NCBI GenBank assembly: GCA_036346275.1
Contig: CM070724.1
Location: 47,307,038 to 47,371,037, forward strand
Reading direction: 5' to 3'
Length of the DNA: 64,000 bases
Source: Otatea glauca
Lineage: Eukaryota; Streptophyta; Magnoliopsida; Poales; Poaceae
The position numbers and the translations under genes were made by a program. Shown here one piece after another: positions 35,570 to 46,910 of this stretch. Every line of letters begins with the position of its first letter. Positions within the stretch are counted from its first letter, which is position 1. The notes below the pieces were generated by a model. The model searched no databases and had not been told where the DNA came from. It saw only the letters and a list, made by a program, of their open reading frames with translations.

Positions 35570-37266
35570 TGAAAGCATCTAGGCACCCGGTATGTTTTGG
35601 TTTTGATAATTAATGACAACTTTGTTATATGATCTAATGCTTTTGTTGAGAATATTGAAAGTATGTCAATTCCAAGATTAATGATCATGGAAATACCAAG
35701 GAAGGCTCAAACCAATCGGCAATATGTCAAGATCATGAAAAGGTAAATTTATAAGGCTCTTTTCTAGTCTTGTTGACGATCTTGGAGTTTGGAAGAAAGA
35801 TCGGTTTACTAGATTTAGGGCCGTACTATTAAGAGGGATCTTGACGCTTATCTCGATGTCTTTTTAGGGTTTAAAGGCTCAAAATGCATATTCAAATAGT
35901 TGCCAAATGATAAATAAGTTTCAGTCTTGAAAATCCTTTAGAATAAATCAAATCTCTGGAAACCCGGTACTACCGCCCATGACAAATGTGCTCTACGGAT
36001 CTTGTGTAGCACCGGCTCAATAGGGTGGTGTGAAAATTCGGAGAAAGGCTTTTGGGCGTTTTGTAGCGGTGCTACCGCCATGGTAGGCGGTGCTACGGAC
36101 CATCGGTAGCACCGGACTTGACCGATGTGAAAATCACAGAGGGTGTGTTTTGGGGTGTTTTATTTATCCTGGTGCTACCGCCCATGGTAGGCGGTGCTCT
36201 TGGACTATCGGTAGCACCGACCACCACCCGTGTAAAAATTCGAGAAGCACCTTTTACGGGCATTTGAGAGCCGGTGCTACCGACCATTATATCCGGTGAT
36301 ACAGGATTCACGGTAGCACCGGCCCGAGCCCGTGCTATAATTCCGGAGAAGTGTCTTTTGAAGAAAGAAATTGAAGTGGAGCCGGTGCTACCGCTCTAGT
36401 TGGGCGGTAGCACCGGACCCCTATAACGATCTCGGCAAGTGCATTAAATGCCTTTGTTCTAGCCGTTGAAAAGGGCCGGTGCTACCGCCCTACATGGGCG
36501 TAGAGCACCAAAAAACAGATTTTTACAGATTTCGAGCTCCAACGGCTAGAAAGTTTGGTGGAGACTATAAATACCTCCCCACCTGCATTCTAGACACTCT
36601 CTTGGTCCTCATTGATGATATTTGAGCTCTAACAAGTGTTCTCCACTCTTGTGTGCATTCAATTTCCATTTGTGAGTGTGAGAAGTAAGATTGAGTGTTG
36701 CATTTAGTGTTTGAGCCTTTAGACATCGTCATTCGACCTCAAGCTAGCGTCAAGGTTTATTATTCTTGGAGGTTGCCGCCTCCTAGACGGCTTGGAGGCG
36801 ATCGTGCACGGTGAGCTTCTCAACGGAGATTGTGAGAAGCCCCGGCAAGTTGTGAAGGTCGGAGTTCGCCTACCCGGAGCGGGGAATAACTACCTTAGTG
36901 ATCGAGGAAGGCTCACGCGAGTGGAGCCGGCTTGACGTGGTTCAAGTCACCTCAACGTGGAGTAGGGGAGACCGGCAAGTCTCCGAGACCACGGGTTAAA
37001 TTCCTTGTCTCCTATTTGTTTGTGTTTGGTATTTTTGTTTGTTGAGTATCCATTTCATTAATACCATACTCTTCATAGTCTTTGTGCTCACAAGTCTTTT
37101 TGCTTCACTTGGTTTGACATAGCATCTTAAGAAATTGCTAGAGCTTTAGTGTGTTCTTCATATTTGTATCTCAATTTCATAGTATCTTTTGTAATTTCTA
37201 AATTGTGTTGAAAAATTTAGAAACCTCCTATTCACCCCCCTCTAGTCGGTTATACTTGATCCTACA
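35570..37266 (-). repeat. solo LTR (1697 bp) with 5 bp TSD
   Basis: Read on the minus strand it starts TGTAGGATCAAG and ends GATGCTTTCA. It is flanked by GTGGT on both sides (35565-35569 and 37267-37271). No internal retrotransposon domains are attached, so it is a solo LTR left by LTR-LTR recombination. It is related to 1-283 and to about 52338-54164. It is nested inside the CACTA element, itself inside KAS I. Confidence 0.9.
35960..36510. repeat. palindromic tandem motif within the solo LTR
   Basis: The decamer GGTGCTACCG and its reverse complement CGGTAGCACC recur, separated by CCCATGGTAGGCGG, in units of roughly 100-130 bp (near 36005, 36070, 36105, 36170, 36210, 36275, 36313, 36383, 36410 and 36478). 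Each pair can form a hairpin with GGTGCTACC stems. Confidence 0.85.
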
Positions 37267-37674
37267 GTGGTCAGAACAATAATACATTGTAGTGACAATT
37301 GATATATTAGATACTAGACATATTTGGTTAACTGGGTGTGTGTGGCATTTTGACAAGGGAAGATGGCTAGATTACCAACACTGACAGAATACATATTTTG
37401 CCTGATATGAGTGGGAAATTTGATGTTTACTTCACTGTTTTGGGTTCACGTTTGATGATAAAAAAACTAGTTGTAACTCGATTATCAGTGAGCTTTAGAA
37501 TTTACTATCTTAATTGAAATCTGTTGTGATTAGATTGTCCAATGAAACCTGTTGTGATTAGATTGTCCTTTTCAGGGGGGCTGTGATTAGATTGTCGGTA
37601 AGCTTCTCTAGCAAATGTGATATGTGTATACTGTATGAAATATGTACTGATTTAGGAGGGTGAATTGGAGAACA

Positions 37675-38015
37675 GCACACACCTTCATCTCTATCGGTTC
37701 TTTTTAAAAAGCGATAGTGATACCTCTTCATCTCTATCGGTTCTTTCTAAGAAGCGATAGAGATGAGGTATTCATCTCTATCGGTTCTTTGTAAAAAATG
37801 ACAGAGATGACACAATCATCTCTATCGGTTCTTTCTAAGAAGCGATAGAGATGAGGGAGTTATCTCTATCGGTTCCTACAAAGAACCGATATAAATGACC
37901 CCTTCACCACCATCGGGCTAGAACCGATTGTGATAGCGCCGCCTTATCATTGTCTAATGACTTTGTATCACCACTAGAACCGATTGTGATGACGAAAAAG
38001 AACCGATTGTATTGT
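37675..38015. repeat. right subterminal repeat cluster of the CACTA element
   Basis: Copies of CATCTCTATCGGTTCTTTCT, followed by AAGAAGCGATAGAGATGA, are spaced about 45-50 bp, then two ACCGATTGTGATG copies before the terminus. The outermost copies share the ACCGATTGTGAT core with the left cluster; the inner ones differ. Confidence 0.85.
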
Positions 38016-38032
38016 ATATTTCTGTAGTAGTG

Positions 38033-39006
38033 GCAATGCCCTATCATGGACTGGAAAAAGAGGTTGCATGCATCAAGACAAGCTATATATCTCTATGAAG
38101 TAAAGTTGCAAAAGAAAAATGGTTCTTCGATGATACAATTAGTAGTATCTGGATAAGAGAACCTTAGATGCATTCAGTTTGATCTGGGACGGGTTCTTAA
38201 AGACTTGCTTCAAAAAATCCACTTTTGCCAGGTCTCCAGCAGGCGTAGAGGTTGCATGAGCATTCATGTGATCGACCTGTCCAACGCAATGCAGATAATC
38301 ATCTGTCATTTCTGACCCATTTTAGGATCAACAAACGTAATTGTGATCGAAATTAACCAAATTGTCAAATGGTAAAACATTCGGCGGTCACCTCCTCTGG
38401 TGACACACCTGCGTCTTTGAGAGACTGCTTGATACACAATGAAACACCACGGCCATCTGGTCTCGGACCGGAGCGTCGCGTCTCATTGCATGCTCAAGCC
38501 TGTCCACGACCTACATTTTTTTCAGTTTGACATGATGAATAGTAGTGAAAAAAAAAAGTAGTACTGAAGTCTAATATACAGTACAAGTTACATTAATTAA
38601 GTGCTCCTAGCATATATACCGTGGCAGACGCACCATAGGGCGCGCCAGGGCGCTAGCCCTGGCTCCGATCGCGACGCACCTGGTACTCGTTTCAGGGTTG
38701 ACAGCCATTTTTTAGTGTCCTCCATATGCACTATCGTTCGATGTACTGAGTGATATGCTCGTAATCATCACCCCTGTATTTTTATCCACTGCATATATAT
38801 ACCAGTATTCTAGCTCCTTCCCACAAAACAAAGCCGTCATTCCTCTGCGAAAGCGCTCTGCATGCTACGAACCCGCCGAGGCCGATCAGGAATATCGCGG
38901 CTTCCGCGCCGCCTGCGAGGCGGCGATCATAATGTCGGCTCGGCCCCTGTGGATCTGGTCCGCGCGTTGTGGAAGCAGTGGTTGGAGGTGGCGCAGGCAG
39001 TTGATG
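38033..39006 (-). pseudogene. KAS1: KAS I copy, middle block (exons 2b-5a)
   Basis: Exon 2b (39006-38803) resumes at STACATSNHCFHNA, with the catalytic Cys, then after frame changes GLGGFVACRALSQRND and DGFVLWEGARILV. The roughly 12 residues usually between RND and DGFV are absent. Exon 3 (38510-38392) gives VVDRLEHAMRRDAPV, then CIKQSLKDAGVSPEE, lacking about 30 residues normally between them. Exon 4 (38276-38163) gives VDHMNAHATSTPAGDLAKVD with the first catalytic His, then FLKQVFKNPSQIKLNASK. Exon 5a (38050-38033) is SMIGHC with the second catalytic His, cut by the CACTA element. Confidence 0.9.
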
Positions 39007-39595
39007 TAACACCCAAAAATTTACATATTATTGTTTAAATATTTATTTCTGTTTTTCCTGAGAGTTTTCCTAATTTTTGTGCATTTTATAAATGTTTTTT
39101 TTGTTATTTTTAGGTTTATTATTTGAGAAAACTAAATCCCAAATCAGGTTGGAAATAATTTTAACAAGTTCAAAATGTCTTTGGAAATTTTTGAGAAATT
39201 TTCCCAATTTTGAATCCTATTTGCTATTTTCTAAAAAAAACTTTCTATTTTATGTAATTAAATTATATATAAAAAGAAAAACCTCTCGTTGATCAGTGGA
39301 ACCCGACCCCACCTATCAACCATCATCTTTGACCTCGAGAGAAGAGCACACTCTCTCTCTCTTTCCTCCATTGCCGGCCAAAGAAACTTCAAATCCCGTC
39401 GATTCTGCGTCTAATTTCTTCCTTGTTTCGTGCGTAATTGAATCCTTGGCTTATCCTGGCCTCCCTTATCCCCTTTACTAGCCAATCTCGCCATCTTCAT
39501 ACCGGTTTTTTAAATAATGTATTTTATAAATCAAATTACGATATTAATACGCAGAATTTTTTTTCCAAAAATAATATTCACTCGCCGAACCGCAT
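39007..39595 (+). repeat. left terminal inverted repeat of the MULE
   Basis: It pairs with 49484-49020 and, after the palindromic insert, with about 48420-48325. The inner boundary block AATAATGTATTTTATAAATC at about 39513 is found inverted as GATTTATAAAATACATTATT at about 48384. A/T-rich throughout except for a C-rich block at 39300-39480. Confidence 0.85.
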
Positions 39596-39785
39596 GGCGA
39601 CAAAGGTATAATCGCCAGACGGTCTGGCGAAATTTTAGTCTTCGCCGAATGGATTCGCGACAAATAAGTTGTCGCCGAATGGGACGACGACATGAAGTTG
39701 TCGCCGGACGAATTGGCGAAGTACTTTTTGTCGCCCAACGGTGCGGCGACATCTGTTAGTCGCCCAATCGAATGGCGACGACTGT
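39582..39785. repeat. subterminal array of TCGCC...GGCGA hairpin motifs (left)
   Basis: Short imperfect palindromes, for example TCGCCAGACGGTCTGGCGA near 39612, TCGCCGGACGAATTGGCGA near 39701 and TCGCCCAACGGTGCGGCGAC near 39731, repeat every 25-35 bp with A/T linkers. The same kind of array occurs at 48089-48330 near the other end. Confidence 0.9.
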
Positions 39786-40756
39786 CCGAAGAAGGTTTAA
39801 AATTCATCTAAAATTCAATATTAGAGTTGGGTTCGAATTTTGAATTTTGAACTGGCTTTGGAACACAATGGTTTTAAATATTTTATTGCATACATGTTTA
39901 ATTTTTAATATTTTGGAATTTCAATTTTGGAAGTTGCGGAAGTTATTTTGAAGTCTAATTTCGAGGCAAATGCATTTGAAATTTTTTTACATTCAACTAA
40001 AAGTTTTTGAAACTCATGAAAATTATGCTCTTTAAAATTGGAGCCAAAATCGGGATGTCGCACCGTTGGATCAAATCAACCTTCGATGGCCGGATCGATG
40101 ATGCGCAAATGAGAGGCGCAGATGTCCGTTTATTCAAAGACCGCCCTAATAATAACAGTTAACACTCTTTTAGAAAAATAAATAATACTATTTAAAAAAT
40201 ATCATATTCACAGCACTAATACGCCAAAAAATATATGATAAAAATAATACCTGTTAGGCCAATCGGTAGTGAAATTTACAAAGATTTTTGTCGAATAATA
40301 AATTTGTGTGGCAAATTTGTCGATGATAATTTATATATGTGATTAGTCGTTGATTTTTTTGTATAATATTTGTATTTTTTAATTCAAATAGCAAAACTCA
40401 AAAATTGCAAGAATATACATGCCTACATGAAAAGTCGGTGTCAGTTTAACGGTTGCAAGAATTGCATATTTCAAAGTAGGGTCAATAAATTTAGAAAAAT
40501 TCCTATTTATCGATCGTAATTAATGAGGTGTTTTACAAAATTATTTGTCAATTGTTTTTTCAGGGAAAAAAATCAAATTTAAATAATTCGCCATTATCCT
40601 TCGGTGTGCGACAAACTTGACAACAAATCATAGTATCATTGAATAAAATGCAACATGGCTTAGAGAATTGATAAAACTAGGATACAACATAACTCACAAA
40701 ACCGTACATCCTTCGATCGTAGTCTTCGGTATAGGGCATGATGACGAAGATAAAAG
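39786..40756. other. MULE interior, AT-rich, no gene
   Basis: No open frame with a recognisable product. It lies 3' of the minus-strand acidic-protein gene. CGATAA / AATTCGCC-type phrases recur loosely. Confidence 0.5.
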
Positions 40757-41606
40757 TCATCTTTTGGTGGAAGTGCTTGAACGTCGGGGTGGAGGTGATA
40801 CGAAATCGTCATCATCAGCGTCATCATCGTTTGTATGATCGGGAGCTAGCCCGCCTCTAGTGCTGGTTGAACCTTCTGTTGCATTGTTTCTTAAACGCCC
40901 TGTTGTGTAAGTGCTTGAATGTCGAAGTGGAGGTGATACGAAATCGTTGTCATCAGCATTTGCATAGTTAGGAGCAAGCCCACCTCCGGTGGTAGTTGAA
41001 CGTCCTCTTGAACTTGCGGATACAGCAGTATTGTGTCGATCTTTACCCATCCAGTTAGACCCGCTTCAAGTCTTACTGCGCCAACCGGGCATCACACCAC
41101 CGCCAAGAGCTTATACATCACTAAGAATGCAGGATATCTTTGTTCAACTCTTCATCCTCCGGGAACGACTAACACACAAAACGAACGTACGAAATAGTGA
41201 ACTTATGTATAATCCTAAAAAGATCAGTAAGGTGACCAAATATGAAATAACTAACCTGAATATGTTCTGCAAACTGATCGGGCAGTATCAGTACCCTGTA
41301 ATTTCTTCTTGAGAAACTTGCAGCAAAAGGGTGGTCAGCTAGTTCACATACCTTGACATATCTTTGACGCCACCATTGCAAGTGCACCTTCAGGTCGTTG
41401 GTGGTCATGAGGTTCAGACCAGAGGTTGTCAAGGCTTGCCTCCGCAATGTTGGGCGCCACTCTTGCAATTTGGACACCGCTTTACTTAGGTTCTCCTCCT
41501 TGAATGGATCGTCCTTCCCACCACGCGTGACCTGCAACGTGCAAGTAAGAGATATGCTACTCATATCAGGTGTCCACGGAAATTGTCTGCTACAACTATC
41601 AACCAT
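40757..41606 (-). CDS. unrecognised small acidic protein encoded by the MULE
   Basis: I do not recognise this family. A 5' part on the minus strand (about 41531-41255, after a TTGCAG acceptor-like site) reads KDDPFKEENLSKAVSKLQEW, then RPTLRRQALTTSGLNLMTTN and DLKVHLQWWRQRYVKVCE, ending AEHIQ at an AG|GTTAGT donor. A 3' part (41050-40757) begins MGKDRHNTAVSASSRGRS and ends STSTKR. It contains two copies of a 30-40 residue unit with cores GGLAPNYANADDNDFVSPP and GGLAPDHTNDDDADDDDFVS. How the parts are joined is unclear. Same strand as the transposase and mobile-domain genes, last in order. Could be an accessory factor comparable in position to a second Mutator gene (inference). Confidence 0.45.
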
Positions 41607-41929
41607 GGTGAAGAAGTGTGAGTGAGAACTGCGGTTATGTGCATGCAGTTTGGCCTTTTATAGACCCGAAGCGGTGGTTTGTGGACTAAGTGTTGGAATG
41701 TAAGATTGAAACATACAGATCGATTGATGCGGCAAAAGTGATGGTCTCGTGTTGTCAAATCGGTCTTAAAAGTTAGAGCGTTGGCGGTGTTGTCAAATCG
41801 GTCCGAAAAAATATGCAAAATACTTGAATGAAATAAAACTTGATGAAAGCACAATAAATGGCACGAAATACTAAACCATACATTAAGTGAGGAAGTATGA
41901 AGCATGTATATGACGACAACAAACTGATG

Positions 41930-44655
41930 TACTACCCCTGACCACCCCCCCTGACCACCCCTACCACTAGCACGACCTCTCTTTGCCCTACGTGCTGAAG
42001 CCGGCGCATCGTCCAGAGGTCGTGTGTGTGCCTCCTGGGACGGTCGCGCCTGCCCGTAATCTGAAGAGCTATACCGTTGCACCGGGCGACGCTCCCGGGG
42101 AGGCAATGTGTACCCGTAGGAGGTGTTGTAGTCCTGCTGCGTCGCTGGAGGGGGCTGCGTGAACTGTGTCCCTACAGGGTGCTGAGTCCACTACATGCCG
42201 GAAAAGAACTGATCCGCCCAAGAGAACTGATTGGCGTGCCCTGGCGAGTGCGGCGACGAAGAGAACTGTCCTCCAACATGGGTGCAACCTACAGTTCAGG
42301 TAGTAACATGTAATCATACTTAGGTGATACTTGTACCAAATGTCAACTATTGAGTTTTGGTCGACTTACCTGGTGTGGGGACCATGGTGGGACTGCGTGG
42401 TGCCTGCCGACTGGACCCTCCAGCCATGTCGGGGGCCGGAGGCACAGGGGTGTGGAAGCTGGACTCTGCCTCCACTGCGTACGAAGGAGCTGGGGCCGGT
42501 GTGTGGTAAGAAGGCACGCGTGGTGGCCTGGAAGAGGTACCATGGTCAGTAGCGTCTGTGTGGCGACAAGAACCGAGCTCCACGATCCGTCGAGTCCCAG
42601 CTACCACGCGTCTCCAAGCCTCTGTCATCTCGTCTAGTGTGACAGAGACTCCGTCACATAGCCTACTCAAAATGTTGTGGCCATACTGGTGCAAGTCCTT
42701 GGCGTGGTCCACCTGCCACGTACGAACAACTCATAAACACAACGACATACAGTAAAGAATAAATGAAATAGCGTACGAAATAAGATTTACCATCGCGTGC
42801 ATGGCTACTCCTGCCTGGCCTGGGTACAAGTCTGCCACGCTTGGAGCGTACGTGTGGGTCGGTGGCTCCTCCACAAGTAGGAGACGTGTACGCGTCTGTG
42901 GCACGTACCAGGCTAGGTACTGCTGGTAGGAGGAGGAGTCGTACGGCGTGTCCTCACTGACGACATCCTCTAGTGCGTCATCCCACTGAGCGAGCCACGG
43001 CGCCATCCTCTGAGCCAAGATCACCAAGGTCTTCTGAGGTCCATGGGTGGAGAACATGAAGAGAAATCCACATTATTACAAATATAACATAAGTATTTAA
43101 CAAACTTGTTAGGGGGGAGTAAATCACGATTGCACTCTCTCTGGCACACGATCCCCTGAAGGAACCGGGACCAGCTGCCGAAGTCCAAACTGCCTCATGA
43201 CTCGCCGCGGCGCGTAGTCCTCCACGAAGACATCGAAGATGAGCTTCTTCCTAGTAAGCCGATGAAGTCCGGTCCTGTAGCATAGTGCGAGATCCCCCGC
43301 CATCGCTCTCTCCACTACACGACGCCACATTGTATGGGTCCCGGATCACCGCTTCGCCTATAGGTGGTCAAACGCCTCCGTGAAGGAGTGGCACGAGCGT
43401 ACTGCGATCCCGCCACCTGTGGCTGCAGTACAAAAAAAGTCTGTAAGCATATGTGATTGCAAAAAAAAACCAAATAAATATTCAGAATGACGTACCCGTC
43501 GCCTAGTCCAAAGGGAGCCCATCGTCGGACAGTCAATCGTATCACCGCCATACATGTCGGCGGTGTAGTGTCGAGGCTCAACAAAGGGTCGACCCACAGG
43601 GAAACGCTCGAACGGCCAGAGCTGAAGAAAAAGAGACATCCCTGCGAGATTGGCGGCCTTGCTTTTCTTCACTCACGCGTCGCAAATTGCGCGGTACGTG
43701 GCAGCAAGGACCGCCGAACCCCAGGATACCTATGGTACGGCGTCCAGGTCGGCATCGGCAATAGCCCGTGCATGGGCTACCCACCGCATCGACATCGCCG
43801 CCGTGGTCGACGTGAACATGACCCACCCGAACAACCAAAGTAGATAGGCCTCAAGGTGCCGTGCAAGCTGGTAGGCCGTGGGCATCGCCGCCATCCGTTG
43901 CACCTGCGACAATCAAAATAGTTTAGTATCAGGTTAATTTCACATGAATGTAGAGTAATATATTTATGTACTACTGCTAACCTCGAACTGAGCCAACCAC
44001 CTCCTCGATGGGCCATGCCTCTTGCCGATCCGAATTTCTAGATCAACGGGCACCACTCCAGCGAACCTCTCCTCCAAGTCCGCCACTCACCCAGCAGGAG
44101 TCACCGAGGGTCCGATCGATGTCCCGGCGATCGGCAACCCAGTAAGCATGGCGACGTCCTGCAAGGTCATTGTCACCTCGCCAAAGGGAAGGTGGAAAGT
44201 GTGCGTCTCTGGCCTCCAACAGTCGACCAAACACGCCAGTAGGGAACGATATAATGGAAAACGCGCGACCGCTCGGACCGTCCTCACCTCGGCACGATCG
44301 TCGGGCACACTGCGTCCTCGGTGACCCCTCAACCATGCGAGCGAGAGGAAGTAACCCAAAGACGTGCCAACCTATGGATGCAAAAAAAAATTTGCATTAT
44401 TTAAATATACGTCATCAAACATCAAATTATGTGAACAAAAAACATGTAAAGTATTTTTGTATAAGTAAACATCTAAAGTATTTTTCCATGTAAGTGCAAC
44501 TCACCTGGTGTGAAAGCGTGGATCAACACACCATGCCTTCTTAGGCACTCGGATCCGCAGCAGAGGCACCTTATCATTGCCTTCATCGTGTGGGCGAGCA
44601 TGCGCGTGCACTGGTCCACGGAAGAGTCCAGAAGTGACCCGGGCTGCTCCATCCC
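41930..44655 (-). pseudogene. plant mobile domain (PMD, MAIN/MAIL-like) protein of the MULE
   Basis: Successive minus-strand pieces: KVPLLRIRVPKKAWCVDPRF (about 44590-44515); LACLVDCWRPETHTFHLPFG and EVTMTLQDVAMLTGLPIAGT (44359-44087), the PMD hallmark; HLEAYLLWLFGWVMFTSTTA (43912-43730); GMSLFLQLWPFERFPVGRPF (43672-43358); LIFDVFVEDYAPRRVMRQFG (43330-43124); SSYQQYLAWYVPQTRTRLLL (43057-42731). A low-complexity tail ends SGRGGQGGWSG near 41940. PMD proteins occur in transposons and in host MAIN/MAIL1 silencing-related proteins. Premature stops (for example GW to G-TGA after PSVTPAG near 44085) make it a pseudogene. Introns with GTGAG and GTTAGC donors separate the pieces. Confidence 0.75.
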
Positions 44656-44950
44656 TGCAAGTAAATAATGAAATATTTATTATACTAGACATGTAATAAA
44701 CACGACATATATATAAATAAAAGGAAAGAAGCGTACAACATAAATAATGTTCCTTGAAAACATATGACAAACACTTTGTATATATATATCGAAATACATA
44801 GCGTCCAACTTCAATAATATTACATGACATCCCACAATCATGAATAAGATTACATAAATAAGATTACATAATTCGATACATAGCAGACAATATCCATTAC
44901 TTGACACATATCACATAGCATAACCATGACGAGTTGATGGATTGCACCAA

Positions 44951-46910
44951 TCACACATCTTTATCGGCATTGATTTGCCTTGTGGCTATACTCACCGCAC
45001 TCGAACATCTCCTAACATAGCCACCCACCGGATTCATCCATGTCGTTGCGAATCGCCTACTCTGTGGACGACGGTGGCCTTGGCACACCTCCGTAAGGTC
45101 GGATCCGTGAGATGATCGCTCATCTCTGTTAATCACGGTGAAATCACCATGTGTACGAAACCACGGAACTCCCGACCGGTATGGACAACATAATCCTTCA
45201 AGTAGAAAGGGAGGCGTGTGCGGCGTATTCATCCCAATCGCCCTGGCGGCTATCACATGTGAACAAGGGATGTGAAGAAGTTTTGGCTTGTTGCGGTGCA
45301 TTCGCACCATCCACCGCCCCTTGGCCTAGATTTACCTCATGTGTAATAACAGTGTGTTGGTTCCCAATCCACCTTTGCAGAAGAGTCACTTCAAATCGGT
45401 ACTCAGTAATTCCGAAGCTACGCACTACATGTTGCTGAGCTTTCATACTTCGTTCCTCCATGTAGGCCATCATCCGGCAACAATACGGTGTTTGCATTGT
45501 CGTGGCATGAAGAACAACCTCCGCATGCCTTTTCTGAAAATAGGCAACTATGCCGTGCAACATGCCTTCCAGGATGGCCACTAGTGGTAGTGGACAGAGC
45601 CCTCTTATGACCCAATTGTAAGCCTCGGCTATATTCGTTGTCATGACACCAAACCTGATCAACACGTATCGGTTAGTCTACTAAGCCGATTTGTTAAACC
45701 ATTGTAAATATCATAATTTACTGTACTAACCTGGCGCCACCGGTGTCATGGAGCAGTGCCCACTTCTCCAGAGGCTCTGCCTCTATCCAAAGATCTGAGA
45801 AACACTTTATGTTCCTTGGCGTTTGTCTCCTCGTATTTGGAGGATCGAGCTCTCAGTGGTGCTAGTCTTTTGGGTGGGCAATCATTGGTAGCGGTGGTTG
45901 CTTCTTCATCTCTTCCACATGTGCACTAGTGTGCTGCTCCAACTCAGCGAAAAGCACGTTGAACTTACGTGCCTGATTCTGCTTGCACAACCTCTTAAAG
46001 AGGTTCATCAATTTCTTACTCCTGAACTGCCTGAAGAAATTTGCTCACAAATGCTTCATGCATCACCTGCTCTGCAAGTCACACCATGGGAATGGCTCAT
46101 CAGGGTCCTCCTGTAGAGTCTTAATTGCAGAAAGAATACATTTGTGGCGATCATGAATGATGCACACGTTGGGCCGATTACCAACTACCCCGAAATTCAA
46201 ATGTCTAAAAAACCACAGCCGGCTATCCCGGTTCTCACCCTCAACAAAAGCAAAGGCCAATGGAAGTATGTGGTTGTTCGCATCAACTACAATGGCCGTT
46301 AGAATCTGTCCCTTATATTTTTCAGTAAAAAATGTACCATCAACACAAAGCAATGGACGACAGTACCTGAATAACGCAATGCAAGGACCCAATGAAAAAA
46401 GCATACGGCGAAGCGTGCATCCGTTGCCATCTTCTACACTTTCGTCGAAAGCGGTGTATGTGCCAGGGTTTGTTTGCTTCAAGACATCAAGCACACGAGG
46501 CATGTTGCAATATGAAGCCTCGTATGTACCAAACCTCTTCTCCAATGCTTTTTGCTTCGCACGCCAGGCCATCGAGTAACTTATCTGGTACTTAAATGTT
46601 CTTAAGATTGCTTTCTGAATATACGAACACTCAATGTCCCGTTTCTCAATGATTTCATTGAACATTACACTAGCAATTACAGCTGCATTCGGGTTACGGT
46701 GTTTCACCAGAACATTTTCTAATCTGCATGTGTGCTCCTCTACTCGTGATGCAATCCAATACGTCTCGTATTTCGGCTTGTATGCATGAACTCGAAATTC
46801 ACATCCATCTGTTCTGCACTTCACTGTGTACCTATCTAGCCTGGACAAGACAACCCGGAACTCTCTGCTGCGATAATGCCCAAAGCCCCACTGCCAATTT
46901 CAATTCAGAA
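44951..46910 (-). pseudogene. MULE transposase (MURA-like), broken
   Basis: The largest open piece (46848-46063, 261 codons) starts in the MuDR zinc-binding module (YTVKCRTDGCEFRVHAYKPK, HTCRL). It continues into the MULE transposase domain with LLCVDGTFFTEKYKGQILTA (first catalytic Asp) and CIIHDRHKCILSAIKTLQED (second Asp). A TGA then replaces the conserved Trp of RWCMRHL; reading continues with CMKHLSANFFRQFRSKKLMN. After a frame change, MTTNIAEAYNWVIRGLCPLP (45665-45198) and the SWIM motif NKPKLLHIPCSHVIAA (about 45280) follow. A frame-shifted zinc knuckle ECGEYSHKANQC is near 44960. Domain order is complete; function is lost. Confidence 0.85.

Larger units (their letters stand above)
32758..38032. 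mobile_element. CACTA transposon (5275 bp) inside KAS I exon 5
   Basis: Perfect 13 bp terminal inverted repeats CACTACTACAGAA (32758) and TTCTGTAGTAGTG (ending 38032) are flanked by the 3 bp target duplication GCA (32755-32757 and 38033-38035). On the gene's strand that triplet is TGC, the Cys codon of SMIGHC. Subterminal repeats fill about 32790-33475 and 37675-38015. No CACTA transposase is seen. Without the nested solo LTR and its extra 5 bp the element is about 3.57 kb. It carries a GT31 exon fragment. Confidence 0.95.

Noticed and set aside
39582..39785. Spaced palindromes resembling a CRISPR array
   Set aside because: Degenerate short hairpins with a mirrored copy at the other end of the MULE; no cas genes and eukaryotic context.
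41561..42106. 181-codon minus-strand frame as a separate gene
   Set aside because: Its first third is the C-terminal tail of the PMD protein (SSSDYGQARPSQEAHTRP); the rest is read-through into intergenic sequence.
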